Assembly (NCBI GenBank): GCA_001839685.1
Contig: MLAK01000774.1
Location: forward strand, 1 to 64,000
DNA: 64,000 bases
Reading direction: 5' to 3'
Source of the DNA: Tritrichomonas foetus
Lineage: Eukaryota; Parabasalia; Tritrichomonadida; Tritrichomonadidae
Below, piece by piece: positions 19,581 through 30,473 of the stretch; positions within the stretch are counted from its first letter, which is position 1, and every line of letters starts with the position of its first letter. The position numbers and the translations under genes are program-made. The notes beneath the pieces are model-generated. The model was given only the letters and a program-made list of their open reading frames with translations, searched no databases and was not told where the DNA came from.

Positions 19581-20876
19581 ATGGGTGTTTTAGGTGAGCT
19601 CCTTCTCGCCGGAGCCATGCTCTCGACCGGTTCATTAAACACAGTTTCCAAGAAAATCATGTATCAAACAAACGGTACGACTATCGATGGCATTCCACCA
19701 GAAGAACCATATCAAAAACCATGGCTCTGCACATTTGTTATGTTTTGTGGTGAGTCAATGTGCATGGTTTTCTTTTACTTATTCGCTTTATATTACAAAT
19801 GCAAAAAGATGTCGCGCGCTAAAGCAGACCAAGATTTTTCACGATCACAAACGCAATCAATCGCATCAGAGATAAACGACGAAAACCTTGCCAAAAATCC
19901 AAACGAAAAGAAAATAGTTTTTGTTTCTCAAGAGGAAACCGAAGGAGATCCAACAGGAGGCCTTAAATGGAGATTTCCATTTTATGCCGCATTATTTGCT
20001 TCATGCGATTTACTCTCAACGTCATTAACAGGAATCGGCCTTACGTTAGTTGCTGCCTCCGTTGTTCAAATTTTGAGAGGATTCGTTATTGTGATAACAA
20101 TGTTCTTTGCCTGGATTTTCCTGAAGCGCAAACCAAAGGTCACGCAAGTCCTTGGCGTCATTTTTGCAGTTTTGGGTCTCGGAATGGTTGGAACGTCAGC
20201 TGTTCTTGGTGACAAGTCTGAGCAGCATCCAATCCATGACACATTGAAAGGAATTGGCTTGACCATTCTCTCACAGGTTTTCAGTGCTTTCCAGTTCGTT
20301 TTTGAAGAAAAGCTTCTCAAACAAAATGACCAAAAAGTTGGTCCAATTCCTTCTCTCTTTTTAGTTGGCTCAGAAGGCATTGCTGGCGCCATCCTCTCCA
20401 TTTCTGTCGCACTTCCAATCGCCAACTTCATCAAAGGAAGCGATCATGGAAGCTATGAAAACATGAAGAATTCATTCTATATGATGTTTCATAACAAACT
20501 AATCTTCTGTCTTCAATTCCTTTATTTCATTTCGATTGCTTTCTTCAACTGGTGCAGCTTCGTGTACTCTAAAACTCTTTCTGCAACAGCCAGAACACTT
20601 GTCGATGCTTGTCGAACAATCGTTGTCTGGATTGTCATGGCTTCTGTTTACCAGATCTTCACAAATGAGCCACCCCTTCCTTATCACCAATATGGTGAGC
20701 CTGTAACATACTGGTCCATTCTACAATGTGGTGGATTCATCTTGATGATGTTTGGAACAATCACACACAACAATATTGGTGGCTTGGGTGATAAAATCAC
20801 AAGTTGCTGTAGAAAGAAGAATGACATTGTTGATGCAGCACCCCTCCTCAAAAATGAAGGAGAAGCCAACCAATAA
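19581..20876 (+). CDS. SLC35F6-like drug/metabolite-superfamily transporter
   Basis: This 431-aa multi-spanning membrane protein has about ten hydrophobic segments and a cytosolic loop at about 75-130. Segments match the SLC35F6 subgroup of the nucleotide-sugar/EamA superfamily: LLAGAMLSTGSLNTVSKK at the N-terminus, AASVVQILRGFVIVITMFFA in the middle, VFEEKLLKQND, and AFFNWCSFVYSKTLSATART near the end. Members reside in lysosomal or other endomembranes and their substrates are poorly defined. It begins with the first helix at an ATG and ends in a polar tail with a dileucine-like APLL, compatible with endolysosomal sorting. C-ending codons are frequent, as in dynamin. Confidence 0.88.
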   Translation: MGVLGELLLAGAMLSTGSLNTVSKKIMYQTNGTTIDGIPPEEPYQKPWLCTFVMFCGESMCMVFFYLFALYYKCKKMSRAKADQDFSRSQTQSIASEINDENLAKNPNEKKIVFVSQEETEGDPTGGLKWRFPFYAALFASCDLLSTSLTGIGLTLVAASVVQILRGFVIVITMFFAWIFLKRKPKVTQVLGVIFAVLGLGMVGTSAVLGDKSEQHPIHDTLKGIGLTILSQVFSAFQFVFEEKLLKQNDQKVGPIPSLFLVGSEGIAGAILSISVALPIANFIKGSDHGSYENMKNSFYMMFHNKLIFCLQFLYFISIAFFNWCSFVYSKTLSATARTLVDACRTIVVWIVMASVYQIFTNEPPLPYHQYGEPVTYWSILQCGGFILMMFGTITHNNIGGLGDKITSCCRKKNDIVDAAPLLKNEGEANQ

Positions 20877-21199
20877 ATAAGTTTATTAGTATTTAAGTTT
20901 TATTTTAAATAAAAAGCAGATATTCTTTCAAAAATATTTTGTTTGATTTTGTGATTTTATCATTTATCCTATGAATAATGTTTATAATGTTGTGTTCAGA
21001 TGGCTTTTTTTTTTTATTTTTCCAGTTATTTTAATCAATTGATATTTCATATCTAATAACCAAATAAAATAAATAGACTATTAATTTGATATTTCTTGAT
21101 ATTTGTTTCAAGTTTCATTTATGAGTGTAGATGAAAAAAAATTGCGTTATAAATAAATACATAATATTTACTAACATAAAAATAATAAAAACAAAATAT
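20877..21199. other. Convergent 3' spacer
   Basis: This 323-bp AT-rich region lies between the 3' ends of the transporter and the large coiled-coil gene. The transporter stop is TAA followed by A (TAAA, a Trichomonas polyadenylation signal). Nothing else is seen. Confidence 0.5.
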
Positions 21200-24100
21200 C
21201 TATTCAAGTGGTGTTGCAATAACTCCCTCTTTCAATCCTCGAGGAATTTTCTGATTATGCGCATTCACATTTTTCCATGATTCATCAAAATTTGGTCGGT
21301 TATGCGTGTTCATTGTTTTAGCAAACAAATTTCTTTGTAGACCCGTTTGTCTGCTCCATGTTGCATTCAAAGAAGTAATAATAATGCTTCCTCTTTGAGA
21401 TTTCATTGTTTTTGTCATACTTGCTGATCTTGAACTTTCCACATTTTCACTTCGTGGAGATGAATTCCGAGCTTTTATTGGATCAATTAATCTCAATCCT
21501 TGCAAAACTGCAATCATATGATTTTGTTGTTGAATGAGAAGATCCTGGCGCCTCTTTTCCCATCTTGAAACAGCAGCAGCTTGTCTTTGAGCTAATCTCT
21601 TCAGCGTTGGGTTAATACGATACGCATTTCCAACTTCATTCAGGATTGTTTGATTTCTAAATGCTCTCATTGCTGCCAAATTAGATTGATCTTCATTTAG
21701 CCTAGAATAAATGTCATGCATTGTCACATTTTGAGCAGCAGAGCGTAATTGTTTTACTAGATCTCTCAACTGCCTGATTTCTAAATCACGTTCTTCGATT
21801 ATTTTATATGCATGCAATAATTTTTCATTATTAATTTGATCGGTGAATTGTAATCTCTTCAAATTTTTTTCGATTCTCTGATATTGAATTGAAAGTCGAT
21901 ACAGATTTTGCTTTGCTTCATTTTTCTGATCTCTTAATTTAATCATTTCATGTGCTTTTAATTGAAGGATATTTTCCATTGTATGAATCCTCTTATTTAT
22001 ATTATTAAAAGTTTTCTGAAATACGACACTTCCATGTACTGAATCTTTATCATAATAATTTGCAACAGCCGACAAAGCTTCAGGAATTTGTTGACTTTGC
22101 AATAAATTTGCTTCACCAAGTTTCAGTTTTCTTATGTATACAAAAGAATTTGGATCTTCTCCATGGACTGGAATAAATTCTGAATATCCATCAAGTGACA
22201 AATTTTTGTAATTAACATCTCTATTTGAATTAGTTGTTGAGTTATTAGCTGAAGAATTACGTGCCCCTAAACGAGATTGTTTTGATTTAGGAACAACAAG
22301 TTTTGGGGAGCTTGTTTGACTTAATTGATTCTGTCCATATTTAACCCTGATTTTTTCTTTATTTGTATTTCCAGAGGCAGCATTAGAATTTCCATAATTT
22401 GCGGAAGTGCAATTTTTACCTGGAAGTAAAGTTATACCTTTTGAAGGTAATTTACGAGATATTAGACTATCAAATATCAAAAATGGAGAAATTACTGAAT
22501 AAAAAACAGGCTCCTCTGATTCCTTGAGTGCAATTTTATTTTGAAGTTGCTCATTCAGTAATTCAAGCTTATCAATTTTTGTTTGAAGAATTTTTTCATT
22601 TTCTTTAGCTTTTATAATTTCTTCGGAAAGTGTCTCGATGAACTTTTTCGAATCTTCATCAGTTTGAATCATATTTGCAAGATCATCTTTATCACCATGT
22701 GTGACTAATTGTAATTTTTCGAGTTCTTGTGCCATTAGATTAGATTTTTCAATTAAATCTTCTATTAATAAATCTTTTTCTTGAATGTCATGTGTCATAG
22801 AAATGATTTTCATTTCCCGCTCTTTCAACAATTGAGTGGTTCCTTCAATATCATTTTGAAGGCTTTCTTTTTCTTTTATGGATCCAACTAAATATTCTGA
22901 CTGTTCTTTAATGGAAGAAAGTGAACTTGGATCAATAGTACCATTTCCCTTTTTAAGGGCATTCATGATATTTTCAATTGTAAGTTGAAGTGCTTGTACA
23001 ATTTCTTCATGTCTTGATTTCAATTCTTTTGTTGATTCATGCATATCCTGAACATCATTCTTAAGTTTATTATGAGATTCTGTGATAAAAACCAAATCGT
23101 TTTTATATTTTTGATTAATTGTTCTCAATTCATTCAACTCGCTCTGTTCAGAATTAATCACATTTCCTGCTTCAGTAGAAAGTGGTTCGATGCTAATTTC
23201 TGCATTTTCAGGACATAGATTAATTAATAGTTTTCTTGCAGATTGCAATACTTCCTCGACACGGCCAGCTGGGGGTGGAACAAGATCTTTTAATGATTGT
23301 GCCTCATTTATAATATTAGTTGCAAGAGAATTGTCTTCCTCTGTAGAAAATGCTTCAAGTTTTGTTAGTGTCAGAACAGTTTTATTTATCATATCAAGTT
23401 GTTTGATATGGTCCTCTACCTGTTGTTGTTGTGAAATTTCAATCATGGCGACAGCTTGAACAGCAAGATTCTGCTTAAAGGCTTCTTGTTGTTTTGAATC
23501 CAGATAACTTACTTCATTAATAGTTTCACTAATTGAAAGATTTGGACGAATAACAGGGAAAAACATATCACTTGATTGCTGCATTGACAATTTGATTGGC
23601 TTGTTACCTGGTTTTTCAAAACCTGTTTGTAAATCTGACATTTGGTCCCTAATTCCCTTCTTATGATATTGAATATTTGTATCTAATTGATCTTCAGAAG
23701 GATTGGTGTTTGTTGTTGGTTTTCTTTCTAATTGAACTTCATTCATTGATATTTCTGGAGCTATTTGATCAACTGATTCAATTTGAACGTCTTGATATGA
23801 TGTAATCTTGAGTTTTGATTTATTTATTGGTTTGTTGGGAGATTTGGGAGAAATTGGAGTTCTTGATGGTGAATTTGAGGAAGAATATTGTTTTTTAGAT
23901 AAGATTGCTTCTTTCAGTTCAAGTAATTTGGCGATTTGATCGTCAATTTTTGTTTCAGCGTCTGTGATTTGACCAATTTGATCTTTCGTAAAATTCTCAA
24001 TCATTTCAACAGTGAAGCTTTTTGTCGATAAACGATTAGTTGTTGCACCTGATAATAGAGGCGATCTTCGACTTGTCAATGGCTGGGATTTGACATCCAT

Positions 24101-27100
24101 TGAATGTTGAATCATTAATTCATTAGGAATTCTATCAGGTATTTCAATTGCCAATGAATCAATTGTGACTTTCAATTCTGCATTTATATTAGGATTAGAA
24201 TCACTTTTCCGAACAGAATATTGAGGTGTTGGAAGTGTTACGACAGTAGGTAAAGATGGTGCAAGATCTGGTCGAAAATGACTCGTTTCAGATGGTTGTG
24301 ATGGATCAATATTTTCGTCAACATATTCACCATCTCTCATTTTGTGTTTCATATCAATTAAACTTTGAATTTGATTTTGAATTGATTGTTCCATTTCTGA
24401 AATTTGGGAAAGTTCTTCTTCAGTAAATGAATGATTTTGACCAAAAGCTAACTTTGTTAATAAAGATCTGTCAATATGAATTGCGTTAAAGCATCCTGGG
24501 CATTCAATGACAGGATTTGTAGTTTCGGAAACATGAACAATGTCTGGATCAAAAATAACAACTTTATGACAATTTGGACATTCGACATTATTATCAAAAA
24601 TTCGAGTTGGTGATGGTGGAATATTTAAAATATCTTCCATCACAATGCTCAAATTTTCGGCATATTCATATTCATATTCTGAATCTGTTTCCTTTGATTG
24701 TTCATTACATTCATCATTTACTTCATTTTCATTAGAAATTGAGTGTGATTTTGTTATTTGATGATTGCTATCTTGGCTGTCAAATTCAGCTTTCGAACTA
24801 TTTTTGGATATTAAAGATTTGGATTTTGAACTTAATTTTGAATTGGCTAGTGAATGTGTCTTAACTTTATCTGTACTTTTTGTCGCAGTGTTAGATTCAA
24901 TTGAATGGTTCTTCTTTTTCACTCGTTTCTTTGTTGATAAATTAGGATTGTTTGTCTGAGTTTTAATATTTTTGTAAAGCTGATCTTGACTACCTTCATT
25001 AGTTGCACTTGAAGTACCAAAATTAGAATCCCTTCGAGAATTTGGCGTTCTTCTCCTTCTTGTAATCGAGGATTCCTTATCATGGATTACGAGTTCTTCA
25101 TCATCATTTTTCTCATTTTTCAGAGGTGTATTTGACTCGATAATTTCTTCTGGATGTTTTGAGAAAATCAAGTTACTGGATTTCGAATAAATTATAGCTT
25201 TTTCATCAAATTGAATTTCCTCATCTCGGTATTCGTGTTTTTGCTCTTTCTCTTCATAATAACTCAAACGAACTTTCATATCATTGTATTCTTGAAGTAT
25301 ATCTTTCATTTTAGTTGCTTGATCTGCTACTGATGACCGCATAGCTCTAATTAAATCTTCATTATTATCACCTTTCAGTTCTTTCCCGTTATTTAATTGT
25401 TGAAGAGTCATTCGTAAAAATTCATTTTCCCCTGTTAATTCATTAAGTTTTGCATTACTTTCTGCCATTCTTGATTCAACTTCATGTAAAGGTATTTTTA
25501 AGCTTTCATTTTCTGCAACAATTTCAGAATCATGATTTTCTACACTTTGAAGGGCAGAAACCATCAAATTGTCAAAATCCTCTGTTTCAAAATTATTTGG
25601 ATTATTTGACATTAAATCTCTCATTTGACAGAGTTTATCCATCATTTCCTGTCTAACCGCAATAATATTTTTATTCATTTCATCTTTCATATTTTGCTTT
25701 AATTGTTCAATCTCCCAATTTTTAGAATCTTCTAAAGAGTCTCTTTGTGCTTTTAAGAGGGAATTGTATTTTTGAGAAAGCATTTTTTCAATTTCTCTCT
25801 CTTTTAATTGTATCATAGATTCAGCAAGAATATTATCATCTTCATCAGCGATGTCATCGTCATCTAGCATATTTTGTTCAAATTCTTCAGGTAATTCTTC
25901 GTTCAATTCATTTTCATCGATTATTTCTTTCATCACATCTCTTTCATTTTTCAAAGTTCGAAGATTATCTTTCAATTTACCTATTTTTTCTTCAAATTTC
26001 TGCCGTAAAGTTGAAAGTTCAGTTGCTGCTTTATCTTGAAACTCAATCATTCTTTTAGAAAAGTCCTCTTCCATTTCTATTTTCTTTTCTTCAACATGTG
26101 CATCAACATCCCTTTTTAAACTTTCTTGAATTCTTTTTTGATCATTTAACATTTGTGTCATTTTTGTTTCATAATGCCTTGTTAAAATTGTTAATCTTTG
26201 ACCATGTTGAGCCTTCAATGTTTTAATTTCATTTTGGCATTCTTCTTTTATTAAATCAACTTCGCCAATGTGCTGTATATTCAACTCATTGATTGCTGCA
26301 TTAGTATCTCCCGACTCAATAGTTTTATACATATCACTCATTTGTTTTTTATATCTTTTTTCAACTTTATCTGTTGCTTCAGAAATTGCAGTTCGATTTG
26401 CTTCATAAATATCTTGAATTCTTTTATCATAAAAAGCTTTTAAATCAGCCTGTGCATCTAAAATTGCAGATTGATTATTATTTTTCATCATTTCATCGAT
26501 TTTGGCTTTAAAATTTTTTTCCATTAAATTATATTTTTCATTTGTATTCGATAATGATTGTTCAGCATTCTTTTTTGCACGATCAAGTGACTGCATTTTA
26601 TTTTCAAGTATAATTTCATTTTGTTTGCTTTTTCTTAATTGAGCATTTGTTTCATTTAAATCTCCTCGTAATTGAGAAATAGTTTCATTTAGTGCACGAA
26701 TTTTTCCATCCATTTCCAATTCACGTTGTAATGAACGAATTGGATCATCTGTTGATCGAGTAGCTTCATCAGCTTCTTGAGACAAAGTTGAACGAGCTGA
26801 TAAAATCTCGCCAGAAATTTCTGTGATTGATTGCTTCAAATTAGTAATTTTTGATTCTTGCTCACATATTTTTCTTTGGCATGAATTAAGAACAGCAACC
26901 GAATCCTTTTTCTTATTCAATTTTGATCGTCTACCCTTTTGTTGTGCTTCTATGGTTTTATTCAATTCGTCAATGGTTTCATCTTGTTCATGAAGCTTTC
27001 TTTGTAAATCACGAATTTGTCGAGATAAAGTATCAACGACTGATCTGTGAAGAGTTTGAAGTTGGTCTGATGACATTTCACGAATTTCAAATGATTTATT

Positions 27101-27670
27101 TATCATTTCGGCAAGCTTTGTGACATCAATATTATCAACCTCTTTCATGTGCGTTGCTTCATTCGAAACATTCGCTTGTGATTCTTCCATTACGCGATTG
27201 AACCAATATTTCAGAGAATCCAGCATTTTACTTTGGGCATCAGTATTTCCCGCGTGATCGCCAATCATTGCGGCTAAACGGAATTTGGCCTCAATAAGAA
27301 TATCGCTTTGATCTAAGCTGTCGACTGCTGTTTCGTCTTCGAGCAAATCCATTAAAGTCACAAGAAATTCTTGATCTTCGATTTCAAAATTGTCAATCAT
27401 TTGACGAATTTTATGAGCAGACTCATCAATTTTCGAGAAGGGGTTCTTTCCGACTTCGATTTCTATTTCTTTTTGATGTTCTTTTGTCGTTTCTTCGAGT
27501 TCTTTCCAAACTTTTTCCGCCGCATTATCATTATAAAACCATGAATCGGGAATATTGTTGCGCATGATCGAATCGGATGATTTGTCTGTGTCATATTGTT
27601 TGATCTTTCTATGCTTCTCAAGACCACTTTTGGATTCCCGGGTTTGAGAAGGATAAAAAAGATGATTCAT
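21200..27670 (-). CDS. Giant coiled-coil protein with a central CxxC-x22-CxxC motif
   Basis: This 2156-aa protein starts at an ATG. The N-terminal ~180 residues look globular and helical. Long coiled coils cover about 200-850, with an acidic patch near 600. A disordered Ser/Lys/Asn-rich region follows to about 1000. C1031-x2-C1034 and C1057-x2-C1060 could bind one zinc ion as a zinc ribbon. Further Ser/Pro-rich and coiled-coil parts lead to a Lys/Arg-rich C-terminus. There are no motor, kinase or membrane signals. The architecture suggests a scaffold of the mastigont cytoskeleton (basal body, costa or axostyle), but I recognise no family, so that is inference. It is the longest frame in the window and has no break. 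Confidence 0.85.
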   Translation of the reverse strand: MNHLFYPSQTRESKSGLEKHRKIKQYDTDKSSDSIMRNNIPDSWFYNDNAAEKVWKELEETTKEHQKEIEIEVGKNPFSKIDESAHKIRQMIDNFEIEDQEFLVTLMDLLEDETAVDSLDQSDILIEAKFRLAAMIGDHAGNTDAQSKMLDSLKYWFNRVMEESQANVSNEATHMKEVDNIDVTKLAEMINKSFEIREMSSDQLQTLHRSVVDTLSRQIRDLQRKLHEQDETIDELNKTIEAQQKGRRSKLNKKKDSVAVLNSCQRKICEQESKITNLKQSITEISGEILSARSTLSQEADEATRSTDDPIRSLQRELEMDGKIRALNETISQLRGDLNETNAQLRKSKQNEIILENKMQSLDRAKKNAEQSLSNTNEKYNLMEKNFKAKIDEMMKNNNQSAILDAQADLKAFYDKRIQDIYEANRTAISEATDKVEKRYKKQMSDMYKTIESGDTNAAINELNIQHIGEVDLIKEECQNEIKTLKAQHGQRLTILTRHYETKMTQMLNDQKRIQESLKRDVDAHVEEKKIEMEEDFSKRMIEFQDKAATELSTLRQKFEEKIGKLKDNLRTLKNERDVMKEIIDENELNEELPEEFEQNMLDDDDIADEDDNILAESMIQLKEREIEKMLSQKYNSLLKAQRDSLEDSKNWEIEQLKQNMKDEMNKNIIAVRQEMMDKLCQMRDLMSNNPNNFETEDFDNLMVSALQSVENHDSEIVAENESLKIPLHEVESRMAESNAKLNELTGENEFLRMTLQQLNNGKELKGDNNEDLIRAMRSSVADQATKMKDILQEYNDMKVRLSYYEEKEQKHEYRDEEIQFDEKAIIYSKSSNLIFSKHPEEIIESNTPLKNEKNDDEELVIHDKESSITRRRRTPNSRRDSNFGTSSATNEGSQDQLYKNIKTQTNNPNLSTKKRVKKKNHSIESNTATKSTDKVKTHSLANSKLSSKSKSLISKNSSKAEFDSQDSNHQITKSHSISNENEVNDECNEQSKETDSEYEYEYAENLSIVMEDILNIPPSPTRIFDNNVECPNCHKVVIFDPDIVHVSETTNPVIECPGCFNAIHIDRSLLTKLAFGQNHSFTEEELSQISEMEQSIQNQIQSLIDMKHKMRDGEYVDENIDPSQPSETSHFRPDLAPSLPTVVTLPTPQYSVRKSDSNPNINAELKVTIDSLAIEIPDRIPNELMIQHSMDVKSQPLTSRRSPLLSGATTNRLSTKSFTVEMIENFTKDQIGQITDAETKIDDQIAKLLELKEAILSKKQYSSSNSPSRTPISPKSPNKPINKSKLKITSYQDVQIESVDQIAPEISMNEVQLERKPTTNTNPSEDQLDTNIQYHKKGIRDQMSDLQTGFEKPGNKPIKLSMQQSSDMFFPVIRPNLSISETINEVSYLDSKQQEAFKQNLAVQAVAMIEISQQQQVEDHIKQLDMINKTVLTLTKLEAFSTEEDNSLATNIINEAQSLKDLVPPPAGRVEEVLQSARKLLINLCPENAEISIEPLSTEAGNVINSEQSELNELRTINQKYKNDLVFITESHNKLKNDVQDMHESTKELKSRHEEIVQALQLTIENIMNALKKGNGTIDPSSLSSIKEQSEYLVGSIKEKESLQNDIEGTTQLLKEREMKIISMTHDIQEKDLLIEDLIEKSNLMAQELEKLQLVTHGDKDDLANMIQTDEDSKKFIETLSEEIIKAKENEKILQTKIDKLELLNEQLQNKIALKESEEPVFYSVISPFLIFDSLISRKLPSKGITLLPGKNCTSANYGNSNAASGNTNKEKIRVKYGQNQLSQTSSPKLVVPKSKQSRLGARNSSANNSTTNSNRDVNYKNLSLDGYSEFIPVHGEDPNSFVYIRKLKLGEANLLQSQQIPEALSAVANYYDKDSVHGSVVFQKTFNNINKRIHTMENILQLKAHEMIKLRDQKNEAKQNLYRLSIQYQRIEKNLKRLQFTDQINNEKLLHAYKIIEERDLEIRQLRDLVKQLRSAAQNVTMHDIYSRLNEDQSNLAAMRAFRNQTILNEVGNAYRINPTLKRLAQRQAAAVSRWEKRRQDLLIQQQNHMIAVLQGLRLIDPIKARNSSPRSENVESSRSASMTKTMKSQRGSIIITSLNATWSRQTGLQRNLFAKTMNTHNRPNFDESWKNVNAHNQKIPRGLKEGVIATPLE

Positions 27671-27794
27671 GAAAAAAAATTTTGCTCGTTAGAAGATTCC
27701 ACGAAAATGACCTATGATTAGATCGAATTGGTCAATTTAAATAATTAGATTGAAAAAACTTTTATCTAAAATAATAATTTTGAAAGATCAACAA

Positions 27795-27867
27795 GTGCCA
27801 CTGGCCCAATGGATAAGGCGTGTGCCTACGGAGCATGAGATTCTAGGTTCGAGTCCTAGGTGGCACG
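27795..27867 (+). tRNA. trnR-ACG: tRNA-Arg (anticodon ACG)
   Basis: This 73-nt cloverleaf has acceptor GTGCCAC pairing with GTGGCAC and discriminator G. The D arm has TGGCCCAATGG (perfect A box), the anticodon stem is TGTGC/GCATG with loop CTACGGA, and the T arm is CTAGG/CCTAG with TTCGAGT (B box GGTTCGAGTCC). The anticodon ACG (A34 would be read as inosine) decodes CGN arginine codons. No intron is present and CCA is not encoded. A T6 run follows directly. Confidence 0.97.
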
Positions 27868-27868
27868 G

Positions 27869-27874
27869 TTTTTT
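27869..27874 (+). terminator. Pol III oligo-T terminator
   Basis: TTTTTT begins two bases after the tRNA discriminator base, the usual RNA polymerase III stop signal. Confidence 0.9.
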
Positions 27875-28474
27875 ATCTTTTTATAGCTTCGCAGATTTTT
27901 CTATTTCGATCCAGAAAGCATGATAATGTAGTTTATAATCGAACATGCTTATTGCTCGGCCCAATTCATCTATAAATCTAAATTTACCTATTTATTTTCA
28001 AATCAACTTCGAAATTCTATTTTTCCAACTTGTTCTAATTTTAAAAAAAATAAACATTTAGCATACGTTGATTAAAAGATTCATTTTATCAATAGATATT
28101 TTTCTAGTCATTGATTCAAAACATTTCTTTTCAACAATTTCTTCGAAATTATTGACTTCTCGAACTTTTCATATTTTCAATGCGAATTACGTTGCCATTC
28201 AATAAATCTATTTTTAACCATGAATAGGTTAATCTAGAGCATTTAACATTTTTCAATTTTACATTCTCACATTCCAACAATTTCTTCACAAACATTTACA
28301 CGAACATAAAAAATTCAATAGGCAATTTCTGAAAAGATAAATTTTTCTGAAAACCAAAGCAAAAACTATTATTTTGAAAAAGATGTCAATTAAAATTTTC
28401 AGAAATGTTTTTATTTAAAAAAGTTTTGCTCGATAATGAAAAAGTGAAAAGTAAAATTAACAAAAAGGAAAGCA

Positions 28475-29746
28475 ATGAATCCAGGCGAAACCACAATTTT
28501 AGAAATTGGTGTTAGTTACCTCGATGAACTTTGTCCTTCTTTAGGACCTGAAGTCAAAATGCCACTTATCCATGCCATGTCTTCGTATTTAAGTCATCAA
28601 GCGACTTATAGTCAAATCCAAGGAACTTTTCTTGCAATGATCGGGAGAACCGAGCCGATTGATAGACTTAGAGAAATTGTCGAGATGCCGGACGACCCTC
28701 CTCTCATCGTAAACGAAAATAATGGCGATTCCGATGATGGCGAAGACTTCAATGCAAACAACCCTCGTCGCAAAACACGCTCGTGGACTCCGCAAGAAGA
28801 TACTCGACTCCTGGCCGGAATTTATCGATACGGAATAGATAATTGGACGACGATTTCTGTTTTCATTGGAAACGGCAGAACGCGCGCACAGTGTTGTCAA
28901 AGGTGGACCCGCGGACTCAACCCGCGCATTTCAAAGAATCTTTGGTCGTATGAGGAAGATTTGAGATTGGTCCAATTGGTGAATACTTACGGAGACAAGT
29001 CTTGGACCAAGATCGCATCAATGATGGGCAACAGGAGCGATGTTCAGTGCAGGTATCACTACCATCAAGTGATGAGAGATATGCCGCCATTATTTAAAAA
29101 GTCGTTAAATTTGCTTGTCGCCGAAAATGGAACCCACCAAATCAGTCCAGAATTCGAACAGATACGATCAGCTATCGAAGCGCAACTTCCGAATCGCTAT
29201 TCTCTCCCGCAATTTTCGAATCCAGGAGTAAATCTGATGCAGGCCGAGCAGATCTGCACGCCGCCAGAAAATTCTATAATTGATGTGTCTGGAGTCGCTT
29301 CTCCGGGAACGAATCAAATCCAGCCCAACAATTTAAGCTCATCAAATTTGACTCAAATGAGACCAGCTCTTTCACAGCCTTCTTTTGCTGAGCCAATCAA
29401 TACTCCTCATGTTGGCCAATCGCTGGATGCATCTGATGGTCAATCAACTCCACATCTTCTTGCCCAACTCAGTGATACTGCAATTTCACCTTTATCAGGT
29501 CAATTTATAGGTCAATTTCAACTGCCGCCTGCTAATCTTTGTTCAAGCTTTAGCAATTCGTCTTTCGGAACATCATTTTCAATAAACAGTAATCAGTCTG
29601 ATTTTGCTTCCAGCATTGATCAAAAGCAGGGGCAAATAAAAGGAAACAATCTTGATCGAAAAGTGAAATTTCCTCCACCAACTGAATTTGAAACAAGTTT
29701 CGCAGGGGCAGCTCAAATTGACAGTTTCCTCAAAGATTTTATGTAA
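28475..29746 (+). CDS. Two-repeat Myb DNA-binding protein
   Basis: This 423-aa protein has an N-terminal helical region (1-70, DELCPSLGPEVKM…SSYLSHQATYSQIQ) and an acidic linker. Two SANT/Myb repeats span about 100-150 (tryptophans W104, W124, W144) and 154-203 (W157, W177, with Y194 replacing the third tryptophan). The remaining half is Gln/Ser/Asn/Pro-rich and probably disordered. Myb proteins are a large family in trichomonads, where several regulate transcription and one binds core-promoter motifs. The targets of this one are unknown. The DNA of the Myb region is noticeably less AT-rich than the flanks. Single exon, ATG start. Confidence 0.92.
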   Translation: MNPGETTILEIGVSYLDELCPSLGPEVKMPLIHAMSSYLSHQATYSQIQGTFLAMIGRTEPIDRLREIVEMPDDPPLIVNENNGDSDDGEDFNANNPRRKTRSWTPQEDTRLLAGIYRYGIDNWTTISVFIGNGRTRAQCCQRWTRGLNPRISKNLWSYEEDLRLVQLVNTYGDKSWTKIASMMGNRSDVQCRYHYHQVMRDMPPLFKKSLNLLVAENGTHQISPEFEQIRSAIEAQLPNRYSLPQFSNPGVNLMQAEQICTPPENSIIDVSGVASPGTNQIQPNNLSSSNLTQMRPALSQPSFAEPINTPHVGQSLDASDGQSTPHLLAQLSDTAISPLSGQFIGQFQLPPANLCSSFSNSSFGTSFSINSNQSDFASSIDQKQGQIKGNNLDRKVKFPPPTEFETSFAGAAQIDSFLKDFM

Positions 29747-30473
29747 TGCTTTTCTTTTCTTTTTCATTCGAAATGATTTTTTTTATGAAGTACTTTTTTC
29801 TTATTATTATTATTAATATTTGCGGTTTTATTAAAATTACTATTATGCACATATTTAATTCTTCTTGTAAATCTATTTGTACGGTTTTTTTTCCACTGAG
29901 TTTTTATTGAATCAAAAAACGATTGTCAAAGATTCCGCTCACCCATGATTCATGAGTTTTATAGAAATCTTACTCGAAAATCATGCTTGAAGTAAAAAGG
30001 AAATAAAAAAATTTCATCGAGACGCGAAAAAAAGAGAGAAAAGAGGATGTTTTGATTTTATTCCCAGAAATTTCAAATGAGGTACGATCGCCTTTCTATT
30101 CATTATTTTCTATGGTAATAAATTTTTGAATTTCGTAAATTGAATATTCGCAGTGAGAGCATTGAAATTCTTATAAACTCAATGCATTCAATTAATCAAT
30201 TTATAAGAAATTATTTCTGAAGATTGAAACTTTTCAAAAGATTATTAATGAAGCATTTTATCAGAAATTTTGATAAAAAAAACATATTTTCTTTTGAGGG
30301 ATTTGTGATATGGATTGAATTTAGACTTTTAAGGTCAAATTATTGAGGTTAATCGTGAAATCAGAAACCGTTGTGAAAAACGTATGACCACGAAGGTGGC
30401 GGTTTCGAACAGAAATATTGAATGCAAATAAAATCTCAAAAAATTCTCACTCATATCTCATCTTCATAGCGCT
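29747..30473. other. Spacer 5' of MAF1
   Basis: This 727-bp AT-rich region has a short (TTA)n run near 29805 and the MAF1 initiator at its end. No gene is seen. Confidence 0.55.
30464..30468 (+). promoter_or_regulatory. Initiator (Inr) of MAF1
   Basis: TCATA fits TCA(+1)YW; +1 would be 30466, 8 bases before the ATG. It follows a run of TCAT/TCAC-like words, so the exact start could vary. Confidence 0.45.

Larger units (their letters stand above)
27671..28474. other. Spacer containing the tRNA gene; Myb upstream region
   Basis: This is the divergent region between the giant coiled-coil gene and the Myb gene. It holds the tRNA-Arg gene; the rest is AT-rich with no further open gene or initiator that I can identify. 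Confidence 0.6.
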
